Source: Corallococcus sp. EGB
GTDB taxonomy: Bacteria; Myxococcota; Myxococcia; Myxococcales; Myxococcaceae
Direction: 5' to 3'
Length of the DNA stretch: 64,000 nucleotides
Assembly: GCF_019968905.1 (NCBI RefSeq)
Contig: NZ_CP079946.1
Span: 4,402,001 to 4,466,000, forward strand
Each line of letters opens with the position of its first letter. Within the stretch, counting starts at the first letter, position 1. A program made the position numbers and the translations under genes. Positions 1-18,482 of this stretch are shown here, in pieces. A model generated the notes under the pieces. The model made no database searches and had not been told where the DNA came from. It worked only from the letters and a program-made list of their open reading frames with translations.

Positions 1-1285
1 GCTGGCCGACGCGGGCTGGACGGTGGACCTGGCCACGAGCGGCCAGGAGGCGCTGACGCTCGTGCGCTCGCGCGTGTACGACGCGGTGCTGACCGACCTG
101 CGCATGGAGAAGGTGGACGGGCTGGACGTGCTGGCCGCCGCGCGCGCGGTGGACCCGGAGCTGCCCGTGCTGCTGATGACGGCCTTCGGCGGCGTGGAGA
201 GCGCCGTGGAGGCGATGCGCCGGGGCGCGTACCACTACTTCACCAAGCCCTTCCGCCTGGACGAGGTGCGCCTCTACCTGGGCCGCGCGCTGGAGGACCG
301 CCGGCTGCGCGCGGAGCACCGGGCGCTGAAGCAGGCGTCACAGGAGCGCTCCGGGCTGGGCGCGCTCGTGGGCAGGAGCGCGCCCATGCGCGGGCTGTAC
401 GAGCTCATCGACCGGGTGGCGCACGCCGCGGCCCCGGTGCTGCTGAGGGGCGAGAGCGGCAGCGGCAAGGAGCTGGTGGCCCGCGCGCTCCACGTCGAGG
501 GGCCTCGCGCGGCCGGCCCCTTCGTGGCCGTCAACTGCACCGCGCTGCCGGGGCCGCTGTTGGAGAGCGAGCTGTTCGGCCACGTGAAGGGCGCCTTCAC
601 CGGCGCCACGTCCGTGCGGCGGGGCCTCTTCGTGGAGGCGCACGGCGGCACGCTGTTCCTGGACGAGATTGGCGACATGCCCACGGAGCTCCAGGCCCGG
701 CTGTTGCGCGTGCTGGAGGACGGCGAGGTGCGCGCGGTGGGCTCGGACGCCAGCCGCACCGTGGACGTGCGCGTGGTGGCGGCCACGCACCAGGACCTGG
801 AGGCGCGCGTGCGGGAGGGGAGGTTCCGCGCGGACCTCTTCTACCGGCTCAACGTCGTCACGCTGCGGGTGCCGTCGCTGAAGGAGCGCCGGGAGGACAT
901 CCCGCAGCTGGTGGAGCACTTCACCGCCCGCTCCCGCGCGCGCAACCCTCGCTCGCGCGTGACGTCGCTGTCACCGGAGGTGGTGGCCGCGCTGGGCGCC
1001 ATGCCGTGGCCCGGCAACGTGCGCGAGCTGGAGAACCTGGTGGAGCGGCTGGTGGTGCTCGTCCCCCGGGAGACGGTGACGCTGGAGGACCTGCGGCCGC
1101 ACGCGCCGTTGCCGGAGCCGGCGGCGCCGCTCGCCCAGGCTCAGGAAGGCGTGTGGACCCTGCGCAAGCTGGAGGGGGAGTACATCCACTGGATGGTCCA
1201 GCACTGCGGCGGGAACAAGACCCGCGCGGCGGAGCTGCTGGGCATCGATGTGTCCACCATCCATCGCCGCGAGCGGGAGCGGTAG
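1..1285 (+). CDS. sigma-54-dependent response regulator, NtrC family (5' end missing)
   Basis: The reading frame is open to the left edge, so the first part of the receiver domain is missing. What remains is receiver (VLTDLRM carries the phospho-acceptor Asp; the conserved Lys is in FTKPF), then an AAA+ sigma-54 activation domain, then a C-terminal Fis-type helix-turn-helix. Visible AAA+ motifs are Walker A GESGSGKE, an intact GAFTGA sigma-54 contact loop, Walker B FLDEIGDM, and WPGNVRELEN. The helix-turn-helix (NKTRAAELLGIDVSTIHRR) sits at the extreme C-terminus. Such proteins are phosphorylated by a partner kinase and drive ATP-dependent opening of sigma-54 promoters. The partner kinase is probably upstream, outside the window. 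Family assignment is certain; target genes are unknown. Confidence 0.95.
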   Translation, partial: LADAGWTVDLATSGQEALTLVRSRVYDAVLTDLRMEKVDGLDVLAAARAVDPELPVLLMTAFGGVESAVEAMRRGAYHYFTKPFRLDEVRLYLGRALEDRRLRAEHRALKQASQERSGLGALVGRSAPMRGLYELIDRVAHAAAPVLLRGESGSGKELVARALHVEGPRAAGPFVAVNCTALPGPLLESELFGHVKGAFTGATSVRRGLFVEAHGGTLFLDEIGDMPTELQARLLRVLEDGEVRAVGSDASRTVDVRVVAATHQDLEARVREGRFRADLFYRLNVVTLRVPSLKERREDIPQLVEHFTARSRARNPRSRVTSLSPEVVAALGAMPWPGNVRELENLVERLVVLVPRETVTLEDLRPHAPLPEPAAPLAQAQEGVWTLRKLEGEYIHWMVQHCGGNKTRAAELLGIDVSTIHRRERER

Positions 1286-1316
1286 CCGCGACCTGCCCTG
1301 GAGTCCGAGGCGGGAA

Positions 1317-1350
1317 TGGCAATCCGCCACGGGAGGCTGGCGGATTGCCA
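1317..1350. terminator. perfect 13-bp inverted repeat after the NtrC gene
   Basis: Arms TGGCAATCCGCCA (1317-1329) and TGGCGGATTGCCA (1338-1350) pair perfectly across an 8-nt loop, starting 32 nt after the regulator stop codon. No T-run follows, so it may be a factor-independent terminator of the GC-rich type or a protein-binding operator. Confidence 0.5.
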
Positions 1351-1423
1351 CGGTCCACGGGTGAGCACTCGGTGGCCCCGGGGGGCGGTGGTCCCGGCAT
1401 GTAGCTTGCTGTGACGTGGGGCC

Positions 1424-1789
1424 GTGGCGTCCCTGCGCACAACCCGGGCCCTGCTGCTCGGTGCGGATGAGTCCCTGGCGTCGCTGCTGGCGGACGTGCT
1501 GGGCGACCTGGGCATCGCCCTGTTCCTGGACGCCGCGGACGCGGCCCGGCCGGACCTGGTGCTGGCGCATGTGGAGCGCGGGGAGGCCATCCTCCCGGTG
1601 CTGAACCACGCACGGGACTGCGCCGCCGCTGCCCCTGTCGTCGTCCTGCTGCCCTTCGCGGACGAGCGCCTGGTGTCCCGCGCCCTGTGTCAGGGGGCCC
1701 GGGCATGTTTCGCGCTGGGACGTCCGCTGGATGAGCTTCGCGCCGTCCTGCGCTCGAACTTTCCTCTGTTGGAGACCACCCATGGGTGA
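1424..1789 (+). CDS. small degenerate receiver-like protein
   Basis: This 121-residue protein starts at GTG. Its alternating hydrophobic strands (RALLLGADE, LVLAHVE, PVVVLLPFAD, ARACFALGRPLDELRAVL) follow the beta-alpha order of a CheY-type receiver fold. The expected acidic pair after strand 1 is only partly kept, strand 3 ends in AHVE instead of the usual phospho-acceptor Asp, and strand 5 lacks the usual Lys-Pro. It is therefore probably a pseudo-receiver that cannot be phosphorylated. Its stop codon overlaps the start of the next gene, so the two are probably translated together. The assignment rests on fold-like patterning only. Confidence 0.6.
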   Translation: MASLRTTRALLLGADESLASLLADVLGDLGIALFLDAADAARPDLVLAHVERGEAILPVLNHARDCAAAAPVVVLLPFADERLVSRALCQGARACFALGRPLDELRAVLRSNFPLLETTHG

Positions 1790-2291
1790 ACCGATGGCCG
1801 TCGTCACCGTGCTGCGCCCCGCTGTGTCCTTGCGCGAAGTGGAGCGCCGCCCGGTGGCTTCACCGGAGCCGGCGGTGGACGCCGGGGAGCCCAGCCTCTT
1901 CCAGGCCGGCGAGGTCCGCGTCACCGGCGAGCGGCTCGTCGTGGGCGCCCGGAGCTGGGCGCTGCGCGACGTGCTCCAGGTGGAGACCGCGCGCCGCAGC
2001 CCGAAGGTGTGGCCCTACCTGCTCGCGATGGGGCTCATTGCGGCGGTGGGACTGCCGCTGCTGTCCGCGATGTCCGTCAGCGTCTCCGCGCTGAGGGGCG
2101 CCTACGAGGTGGGGCTCATCGCCACCGCCGTGGGCTTCTTCGCGTCCATGGCCGCGCTGCTGGTGGTGGAGGACACCCACTACCTGGTGCTCGGGCTGCC
2201 GGGCGGGATGCGCCGCGTCTTCGGCAGCCACGACGCCCAGCTCATCGCCCGGCTTGCGGGGACGGTGCGGGCGGCGTGTCAGCGGCCGTGA
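1782..2291 (+). CDS. DUF6232-like two-helix membrane protein
   Basis: The 169-residue protein starts at ATG 1782, overlapping the preceding gene by 8 nt. The N-terminal half has a short beta segment ([24 protein letters not shown]) followed by two hydrophobic helices ([19 protein letters not shown] and [21 protein letters not shown]). The C-terminal part is [21 protein letters not shown]. This arrangement, a strand that defines a default state followed by a helical hairpin, resembles DUF6232 proteins, whose role is unknown. The 3' end overlaps the convergent monooxygenase gene by 50 bp. Confidence 0.65.
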   Translation: MGEPMAVVTVLRPAVSLREVERRPVASPEPAVDAGEPSLFQAGEVRVTGERLVVGARSWALRDVLQVETARRSPKVWPYLLAMGLIAAVGLPLLSAMSVSVSALRGAYEVGLIATAVGFFASMAALLVVEDTHYLVLGLPGGMRRVFGSHDAQLIARLAGTVRAACQRP

Positions 2292-3273
2292 GCTGATCGC
2301 GCACCTGCGCGACGATCTCGAACGAGCGCAGCCGCGCGGCGTGGTCGTGGATCTGCGCGGTCACCATCAGCTCGTCGGCGCCGGTCTGCTCCATGAGCGA
2401 CTGGAGTCCTTCGCGCACGCTGTCCGGCGAGCCCACCACGGTGCACGCCAGCATGTGCTCGACCTCCGCCAGCTCCATCTCGTTGAGCTGGCCGTCCAGG
2501 CTGTCCACCGGCGGCAGCAGCGGGCCCGGCTGGCCCCGGCGCAGGTTGAGGAAGGCCTGGAGCAGGGACGTGAAGAGGCGCTGGCCCTCCTTGTCCGTGT
2601 CCGCGGCGAAGACGTTGACGCCAATCATCGCGTACGGCTTCTGGAGCACGTCCGACGGGCGGAACTGCGTGCGGTACAGGTGCAGCGCGCTCATCATCTG
2701 CGCGGGCGCGAAGTGCGACGCGAACGCGAAGGGCAGCCCCAGCGCCGCGGCCAGCTGCGCGCTGAAGGTGCTGGAGCCCAACAGCCACAGCGGCACGTGC
2801 AGGCCCGCGCCCGGCACCGCGCGCACCGCCTGCCCCGGCACCGGATCCTTGAAGTAGTTCTGCAGCTCCACCACGTCCTGCGGGAAGCTGTCCGCGCCGC
2901 CCAGCCCCCGGCGCAGGGCCGCGGAGGTGCGTGGGTCGGTCCCCGGCGCCCGGCCCAGCCCCAGGTCGATGCGGCCGGGGTAGAGCGTCTCCAGCGTGCC
3001 GAACTGCTCCGCGATGATGAGCGGCGCGTGGTTGGGCAGCATGACGCCGCCCGCGCCCACGCGAATCGTCGACGTGCCGCCCGCCACGTACCCGATGACC
3101 ACCGACGTGGCCGCGCTGGCGATGCCCGTCATGTTGTGGTGCTCCGCCAGCCAGAAGCGCTTGAAGCCCCACTTCTCCACGTGGCGGGCCAGATCCAGGC
3201 TGTTGCGGAGCGCGTGTCCGGCGTCACCCCCGGAGATGACGGGGGACAGGTCGAGGACGGAGAAGGGGATCAT
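2242..3273 (-). CDS. LLM-class flavin-dependent oxidoreductase (luciferase-like)
   Basis: The 343-residue protein has the full length of the bacterial luciferase-like family and begins [12 protein letters not shown]. It has the typical FWLAEHHNM segment after strand 2, the [20 protein letters not shown] segment and the [11 protein letters not shown] loop of the YhbW/MsnO8 subgroup. Members are TIM-barrel enzymes that use reduced flavin supplied by a partner to oxygenate small organic molecules. The substrate cannot be deduced. The gene stands alone; its last 50 bp overlap the convergent DUF6232-like gene, which is compact but not rare in this genome type. Confidence 0.9.
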   Translation of the reverse strand: MIPFSVLDLSPVISGGDAGHALRNSLDLARHVEKWGFKRFWLAEHHNMTGIASAATSVVIGYVAGGTSTIRVGAGGVMLPNHAPLIIAEQFGTLETLYPGRIDLGLGRAPGTDPRTSAALRRGLGGADSFPQDVVELQNYFKDPVPGQAVRAVPGAGLHVPLWLLGSSTFSAQLAAALGLPFAFASHFAPAQMMSALHLYRTQFRPSDVLQKPYAMIGVNVFAADTDKEGQRLFTSLLQAFLNLRRGQPGPLLPPVDSLDGQLNEMELAEVEHMLACTVVGSPDSVREGLQSLMEQTGADELMVTAQIHDHAARLRSFEIVAQVRDQLTAADTPPAPSPQAGR

Positions 3274-3435
3274 CGGTGGGACCCTCGCGCCACGGGTTGG
3301 CGGGAAAGCCCTTCGATAGCCAGGGCCTCCAGGGTTTTCACGGCATTGACGCCGCGCACGGCCGACGGCCTGTCAGCCGGGGGCCATCCCACCCATCAGC
3401 CTGGCTTGTCGCCCTGCGGGCCCCAGGGGCCTGCG

Positions 3436-5235
3436 TCAGCCCTGCTCGGAGGCGGGCTTGCGCTCCGGCTTCGCCCGGGCCAGCGCGGCGTGCGCCCGGT
3501 CCAGGGTGCCGTGGGGGTCCTCCTCGCCTCGCACCGTCACGGCGATGGCCACGCAGGCGGGCGGACCGGGGGCATCCATGAGCGCCTGTCGCATGGCCTC
3601 CGCCCCCACCGCGTCCGCACCGGGCAGGGCGATCAGGAAGGTGTCCCCCGTCCAGCGCACCACGAAGCCCGGTGGAGGGCAGAGCCCCTCCGCGCGCCGG
3701 GACAGCTCCCGCAGCGCCGCGTCGCCCGCGTCGAAGCCCCTGGTGCGGTTGAGGGTGGCCAGGTCCGCAAGGACCACCAGCAGCAGGCTGACGGGTACCC
3801 CATCCCGGCGGCAGCGGGCGATCTCCCTGGCCAGCCGCTCCTCGCCCACGCGCCGGCTGTCCAGGCCCGTGAGCGCGTCCTGGCGCAACAGCCGCTCGCG
3901 CTGGGCCTTCAGGTCCGCGCCGATGCCCAGGTCCACCAGCGACAACAGCTGCGCGCTGCCCCCGGGCACCAGGAAGGGCCGCGCCACCCAGCGCACCACG
4001 CGCGGCCGGGGGCGCTCCAGGGACAGCGTCAGGTGCAGGCCTCGGGAACCCTCCGCCGCCAGGTCCAGCTGCCGCAGGGTGCCGCCCGGGTCCGCGGTCA
4101 GGTTCGCGACGTGTTGGCACAGCGAATCGAAGGGCATGCCCGCCAGCCGGTCCTCGGGCAGCCCCAGGAGCTCCGCCAGCGCCGCGTTGGCGGCGAAGGG
4201 CTTGCGGCCCGGCGCCACCACCAGCACCGGCACCTCCAGGGCGCTCACCGCCTCGCGCACGAGCGCCAGCGCCGCCGCCTCGTTGAGCACCGGCTCCGGC
4301 GCGCCCTGGGGACGCGGCGCGGCGGGTCGCGGCCGTGTCACCAGCGAGGTGTGCTCCAGGTTCTCCGCCACGCGGCCCGCCAGCTCGCGCAGCGCCGCCA
4401 GGTCCTCCGGGCCCAGCATCAGCGGGCGCGTGTCGATGACGCACAGCGAGCCGAGCACCTCCCCCGTGGAGGTGATGAGCGGCGCGCCCGCGTAGCTGCC
4501 GATGATGCCCTCGCGCACCAGCGGGTTGGCCCGGAACACCGGGTGGCGCGTGGCGTCCGGCACCACCATGGCCTCGCGGCCCTGCACCACGTGGTGGCAG
4601 AAGGCCCAGTCGCGAGGCGTGCCGCGGTCCCTCGCGAGCGTGGAGGGAAGCCCCACGTGCGCCTTGAACCACTGCCGGTCTCCCAGCACCAGCGTGAGCA
4701 GCGCCACGGGCACGCCAAAGGCCTGCGCCACCTCCGTCACCAGCTCCTGCAATCCGGCGTCGGGCAGGCCCGGGTCCACCAGCTGCATCTCCTCGATGCG
4801 CGTGAGTCGGCGCTTCTCGTCCTCCGCGTTGAGCTCCAGCTGGCCGTGGCCCGCGAGCTGCCCCGCGAGCGCGCGCCGCACCCCGTCGCGCATCGCCTCC
4901 GGCCCCGCGCGCCGGCTGAGCAGCGCGTGGATGCCCAGCGAGTCCTTGAGCTGCCACGCGCGCACGCGCAGCTCGTCGAACGCCGTCACCACCATCACCG
5001 CCGTGCCGCCCGCGTCCGAGCGCCCCCGCAGCCAGGCCAGCAGCGCGAACCCGTCCACCCGGGGCAGCGCGAGGTCCGTCACCAGCAGCGCGGGCGCGCC
5101 GCGCAGGCGCACCGTCTCCTGGGCCTCCGCTCCATCCCGAGCGACCACGCCTTCCAACCCCTCCTGCTGCACGAGGGAGAGGAGGCCCGCGGCACGGTGG
5201 CGATCCGGTTCGGCGATGAGGGCGTAGCGAGGCAT
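3436..5235 (-). CDS. response regulator with GAF, PAS-like and degenerate GGDEF domains
   Basis: The 599-residue protein starts at ATG 5235 (MPRYALIAEPD). Domain order is receiver (1-120, Asp in VTDLALP), GAF (about 150-290, with the GAPLITSTGEVLGSLCVID core), PAS-like (about 320-420), and a GGDEF-type domain (about 430-560, DALTGLDSRRVGEE). The signature loop of the last domain reads RWTGDTF where an active diguanylate cyclase has GG(D/E)EF. Two glycines and the metal-binding acid pair are changed, so cyclic-di-GMP synthesis is unlikely. It may instead bind nucleotide or protein partners. It has no obvious operon partner. Confidence 0.85.
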   Translation of the reverse strand: MPRYALIAEPDRHRAAGLLSLVQQEGLEGVVARDGAEAQETVRLRGAPALLVTDLALPRVDGFALLAWLRGRSDAGGTAVMVVTAFDELRVRAWQLKDSLGIHALLSRRAGPEAMRDGVRRALAGQLAGHGQLELNAEDEKRRLTRIEEMQLVDPGLPDAGLQELVTEVAQAFGVPVALLTLVLGDRQWFKAHVGLPSTLARDRGTPRDWAFCHHVVQGREAMVVPDATRHPVFRANPLVREGIIGSYAGAPLITSTGEVLGSLCVIDTRPLMLGPEDLAALRELAGRVAENLEHTSLVTRPRPAAPRPQGAPEPVLNEAAALALVREAVSALEVPVLVVAPGRKPFAANAALAELLGLPEDRLAGMPFDSLCQHVANLTADPGGTLRQLDLAAEGSRGLHLTLSLERPRPRVVRWVARPFLVPGGSAQLLSLVDLGIGADLKAQRERLLRQDALTGLDSRRVGEERLAREIARCRRDGVPVSLLLVVLADLATLNRTRGFDAGDAALRELSRRAEGLCPPPGFVVRWTGDTFLIALPGADAVGAEAMRQALMDAPGPPACVAIAVTVRGEEDPHGTLDRAHAALARAKPERKPASEQG

Positions 5236-5363
5236 GGCGTCCCGCACATGGTGCCACGCCCAGCGCGCTCGCGTACCCTGGCCCTACGTCCAGTCACGGT
5301 CGCCTGTCCATGGGTCGGCGGTGCGAGGCCCTGGGGGATTCCCACGGGACGTGCCGGGCCCGA

Positions 5364-6836
5364 TCAGGGCCGGGGCTCACCTGAAAGCCCGCGGGCTGTT
5401 CCAGTCTCCGCGTCGACCGGGCCCGCCCTGGCCTCCTGCGCTCCAGGTGGCGGGGTGGGGAGCTCCCGGGGGAACCGGCCGAACAGGCGCTTGAGGGCAC
5501 CGCTCTGCCGCTGGAGGTCTCCGGTGCGCGCCACGGCCTCCGCCAGCGTCACCAGCACCACGCCCACCCCGGCGGGGAGCAGCGGCACGACCCAGCCCGG
5601 CTCCACCAGGAGCCAGAAGACGAACGCCGTGTGCGCGACGAGCACCCCCGCGGCCAGGCCCACCACCGCGGCCAGCGTCCTCGCGCGGCCCCGGCGCCAC
5701 AGCAGCAGGGCCAGCACCAGCGCCGTCTCCACCAGGCCCACGAGCTCCGCGGGGCCCAAGGCCCGCAGCACGCGGCCGCTGCGCAGGTTGTCCATGGCGA
5801 AGGCGTGGATCTCCACGCCGGGCACCGCCAACTGGCCGGGCAGGGTGCTCTGGCCGTGAAGCCCCGTGGCGGTGACGCCCACGAACACCGTCTTCTCCCG
5901 CAGCGCCAGGTCCAGCCCCACGGAGGACGGCCCCGCGGCCAGCACGTCCGCCAGGCTCAGGCGGGGCAGCCAGTCCGGCGCGGGCAGCCGCATCAGGGGC
6001 GCGCCGTCGTCAATGGCCGCCACGCGCAACAGCGCCTCCGAGCGCTCCGGCCACAGGCGCAGCGCCGTCGCCAGCGCCAGCGACGGCCACGCCTTCCCGT
6101 CCACCCGCACCGCGTAGGGGTAGCGCCGGATGACTCCGTCCGGGTCCAGCAGCACGTTCAGCGTCCCGCTGCCCCAGGCCGCCAGCCGCAGCGGGCCCAG
6201 GTTCGTGGACAGGCCCCGGGCGCCCAGCCGCAGCCGGTTCGCGGTCATGGGCACGGGCGTCAGCGGATCTCCCAGCACGGGCAGGCCGCCGGGCTCGTCC
6301 TCCAGCGCCATGTTGCCCAGGATGGCGGTGCCCACCGCGGACAGGGCCTCCGTGAACCGCGCGTCGCCGTCCTGCGCGTACAGCCGCGCCTCCAGGTCCC
6401 GGGCCAGCGAGGCGCCCGCGGGCGTCTCCGCGAGCCCGGACGTGCGCAGGCGCTCCAGCACGTCCTCGCCCAGGTCCAGCGCGCCGCGGGACTCCGGCGC
6501 GTCGAAGAGGACGTCCACCACCACCGCGTTGGGACGGTAGTGCGCCAGCACCTGGAAGGCCTTCGCCCAGGTGGCGCGCGACAGCGGCCAGCGCTCGCCC
6601 AGCGTCGCGAGCGCGCGGTCATCCACCTCCACCAGCACCAGGTCCGCCGAGGCCGGCAGCGGGGGCAGGAGGCGGCTCACCGCGAAGTCGTACAGGCTCC
6701 GCTCGCCCAGGCCCGGCGCGCCGCCCGTCACCGCCGTGCCCACCGCGAGCAGCAGCCCCACGCCCGCGCCCAGCCACCGCGGCAGGGCGGTGGAGGAGCG
6801 CCACGAGGACCTGGGACCCCGAGCGGCCACGGTCAC
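5364..6836 (-). CDS. CHASE2 domain membrane protein without an output domain
   Basis: The GTG start at 6836 lies one base after the stop of the FecR-domain gene; longer starts would run into that gene. The 490-residue protein has an N-terminal signal/TM helix (ALPRWLGAGVGLLLAVGTAV), a large extracytoplasmic CHASE2 domain (about 50-350; SADLVLVEVDDRAL, PNAVVVDVLFDAP, KTVFVGVTATGL), then three closely spaced TM helices, and a short polar tail of about 60 residues. In most CHASE2 proteins these helices lead into an adenylate cyclase or kinase; here nothing recognisable follows. It is the third gene of a coupled operon with the giant OmpA-type protein and the FecR protein. Confidence 0.9.
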   Translation of the reverse strand: MTVAARGPRSSWRSSTALPRWLGAGVGLLLAVGTAVTGGAPGLGERSLYDFAVSRLLPPLPASADLVLVEVDDRALATLGERWPLSRATWAKAFQVLAHYRPNAVVVDVLFDAPESRGALDLGEDVLERLRTSGLAETPAGASLARDLEARLYAQDGDARFTEALSAVGTAILGNMALEDEPGGLPVLGDPLTPVPMTANRLRLGARGLSTNLGPLRLAAWGSGTLNVLLDPDGVIRRYPYAVRVDGKAWPSLALATALRLWPERSEALLRVAAIDDGAPLMRLPAPDWLPRLSLADVLAAGPSSVGLDLALREKTVFVGVTATGLHGQSTLPGQLAVPGVEIHAFAMDNLRSGRVLRALGPAELVGLVETALVLALLLWRRGRARTLAAVVGLAAGVLVAHTAFVFWLLVEPGWVVPLLPAGVGVVLVTLAEAVARTGDLQRQSGALKRLFGRFPRELPTPPPGAQEARAGPVDAETGTARGLSGEPRP

Positions 6837-6837
6837 C

Positions 6838-8012
6838 TCATCCGGCGACGTCGAAGCTGAAGATCTTCGAGGGGAAGCCCATGAAGCCATCGGCGTCGAC
6901 CGCCAGCACCCGCCAGAACCACTTGCCCGGGCCGGGCGCCGCCGCGTCCACCGTGGGGTGGGCCGACTCCTGGACCTTCACGTCGCCCACGAAGTCCGCC
7001 GTCGTCCCCAGCTCCACCCGGTACCCCTTCGCGCCCTCCACGGCCTTCCACACGAGCGAAGGCGCCTTCGGATACGCGCCGCCGCGGGGCCGCTCCAGCG
7101 CCGGGGCCGCCAGGAGCGCGCGGGGCGCCTCCGGCGGCTGGGACGGACGGACCCGCGAACCGAAGCCCGCGTCCACGTCCACGGAGCCCTGCTCCGCGCC
7201 CAGCGCCACCTTTCCCTCCAGCGTCTCCACGCGGCTGGTGCCGTCCTCCTGCTGGGACACGCGGAAGCGCGTGCCGCGCACGCCCGCCACCGCGCCGCGC
7301 GTGCGCACCTCGAAGGTGGAGCCCGCGCCGCCCGGCGCCGCCTGCGTCTCCACCGTGCCCTTCACCAGCTCCAGCAGCACCCGGCGCTGGCGCTCGGCGG
7401 TGAGCTCCAGCGTGCCCAGGCGCACGGCGCTCCGGGGGGACAGGAAGAGGCTGCTGCCGTCCGCCAGCGCCAGCTCCGCCCGGCCGGTGTCGTCCGTCGC
7501 CACCAGCTCGCCCGCGTACAGCGATTCTCCCGCGAGGCGCGGCGTGGGCAGCCCCTCGCCGGTGCTCGCCATCACCAGTCCGCTGGCCGTGCGCAGCCGC
7601 GCCACCGCGGCCTGCGAGGGCCGCTCCACGTAGGCGAGCTGCAGCTGGGCAGGGGCGTTGGGGTCGGCCGGGGGCGCGACGAAGGACACGCGCGTGCGGG
7701 GGACGCCGGCGTTCACCAGCACCTCCGCCGCGGCCTTCGCCACCGCCAGGCCCTGGCCATCCAGCCGCTCCGCGTCCGGCACCTTCGCGGCCACGGTGAG
7801 GCCGCGGATGGCGGGGCGCGCCTTCACGGCCTCCGCCACCTCGCGCAGGCAGGCCTCCGTCCGGGGCCCCTTCGGCTCCAGGGGACGGCCCATCGTGAGC
7901 CGCCCATTGTCGAACGACAGCCCGCCGCAGGGGGCATCCGCCTCCGTCGCGAACCCCGCGACGGGGAGGGCCGCCACCAGCAGCGACAGCATCCAGGGGG
8001 CGCCAGCCTTCC

Positions 8013-8016
<4 letters not shown>
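6838..8016 (-). CDS. secreted FecR-domain protein
   Basis: The 392-residue protein has a signal peptide (residues 1-24, ending AGFATEA). Residues 30-140 hold an OmpA-like repeat of short motifs ([29 protein letters not shown]). The FecR domain is at about 155-300 ([40 protein letters not shown]). A C-terminal fibronectin-like segment follows ([22 protein letters not shown]). FecR domains of this type bind envelope components or relay surface signals. The start codon overlaps the stop of the upstream giant gene (8013-8016) and the stop is one base from the CHASE2 start, so all three are translationally coupled. Confidence 0.9.
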
Positions 8017-17333
<9,317 letters not shown>

Positions 17334-17892
17334 GGGAGTCCGTCGGAACTGCCGCGGCGAGCGCCGGCCGAGGGGGAACGCAGGGGCGTCGCCGCCCGCT
17401 CGCGCCGTGCGAGCCGGCCCTGTCGCGGGCTGGAGCTCGTGCTGGGAAAACGCCGAAGCGGAGGCCTTCAGGCGTGGGGGCGCATCAACCGAGGTCAAAT
17501 GGCGCGGGGGCACGGACCGGCGCAAAAGCAAGGCCAGGGCCAGCCCTGTTGGCCAGACGACGCCGAATTCTTCCGGGTGGTTGGAAAAATGAACGTGCTC
17601 GCACGCAGTGAGTTGTCCAGGTTACGGATCCATTTTCCGGAAACCGGATCCGCCCTCATCCAAGTCTCAGTGCGTCACCCTGGAGCGGAGCGAAGGGGCG
17701 AGGCGCTCCTGGGTGCGGAGAGGGATGGGAGCACCCGGACGCGGAGTGGAGCCGCGCCGCGGCTGGAGCCCGTCGGGAACCCCAGCGCCGCCGTTGCGGA
17801 CGTCATGGGGGAGGACTCATGGGGGTCGCGACGCCCTTGAAGAGGACGTGGCCGGTGCCAGCCTGGGCGACCACCACGGACCTCCGGCCGGA
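17334..17892. other. 559-bp intergenic region upstream of the giant protein gene
   Basis: No convincing gene. It must hold the promoter of the operon that starts at 17333, and it contains the first copy of a 30-bp direct repeat (17613-17642). A stretch at 17660-17870 is rich in purine blocks but has no supported coding frame. I see no RNA gene. Confidence 0.5.
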
Positions 17893-18418
17893 CTACGACC
17901 GCGCGTTTGCCTGACGCGGAACTCCCAGCAGTTGCGCCACGTGCTCCGCCAGGTCCGGCAGCGGCTGGGGCTTGCTCAGCACCAGGTCCACGCCCAGGGC
18001 TCGCGCTCGCACCCCCAGGTCCGGGGTCGCGAACGCCGTCAGCAGCACCATGCGTGTTTGCGGAGAGGCTTCGCGCAGCCGCTCCGCGATGATCAGCCCT
18101 TCCTCGGACTGCGTGCCGCTCAGTCGCAGGTCGCTGATGACCAGGTCGTACCGGCCGTGCTTCACCCGCTCCAGCGCCTCGTCGAGATCCGTCGCTGAAT
18201 CGACCGCGTATCCGGCACTGGAGAAGAACCTGCCCAGGACCCAGCACAAGACCGTTTCGTCATCGATGATCAGCAGGTTCCGGGGCACACTGGATGACAT
18301 GAGCAAGGGCGGGGCCAGGGATCCCGGATTCGACGGGTGAAGTCTTTACAGCCGCTTGGCCTGGCGGACCGGGTTCCGCCGCGCACGTTTGTCCAGGTTG
18401 CGGATCCATTTTCCGGAA
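17613..18418. repeat. 30-bp direct repeat on both sides of a receiver gene
   Basis: Copies at 17613-17642 and 18389-18418 differ at one position of 30. The core CGGATCCATTTTCCGGAA is shared and contains the palindrome TTCCGGAA. They start 776 bp apart and lie downstream and upstream of the single-domain receiver gene at 17893-18300. Confidence 0.7.
17893..18300 (-). CDS. single-domain response regulator (CheY-like)
   Basis: The 135-residue protein is a complete receiver: acidic pair in LLIIDDETV, phospho-acceptor Asp in DLVISDLRLSG, Thr in VLLTAF, and Lys in LVLSKPQPL. No output domain follows, so it must act through protein contacts, as CheY or Spo0F do. ATG 18300 is chosen over a TTG two codons upstream. 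It has no kinase neighbour. A similar receiver gene lies just upstream (18471-18884), and a direct repeat lies on each side. Confidence 0.9.
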   Translation of the reverse strand: MSSSVPRNLLIIDDETVLCWVLGRFFSSAGYAVDSATDLDEALERVKHGRYDLVISDLRLSGTQSEEGLIIAERLREASPQTRMVLLTAFATPDLGVRARALGVDLVLSKPQPLPDLAEHVAQLLGVPRQANARS

Positions 18419-18454
18419 TCTGGACGGAAACCGGGGATGAAAGGTTGTCCGGTT

Positions 18455-18482
18455 TTCTAGCGAACAAGTTCTAGCGAACAAG
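18455..18482. repeat. 14-bp tandem duplication across a stop codon
   Basis: TTCTAGCGAACAAG occurs twice in a row (18455-18468, 18469-18482). The second copy contains the stop and last codons of the minus-strand receiver gene at 18471-18884; the first copy is immediately downstream. Confidence 0.75.

Noticed and set aside
2254..5859. 1201-residue open frame on the plus strand
   Set aside because: It covers the reverse strand of the luciferase-like and GAF/GGDEF genes, with Arg/His/Gln-rich sequence and no domains.
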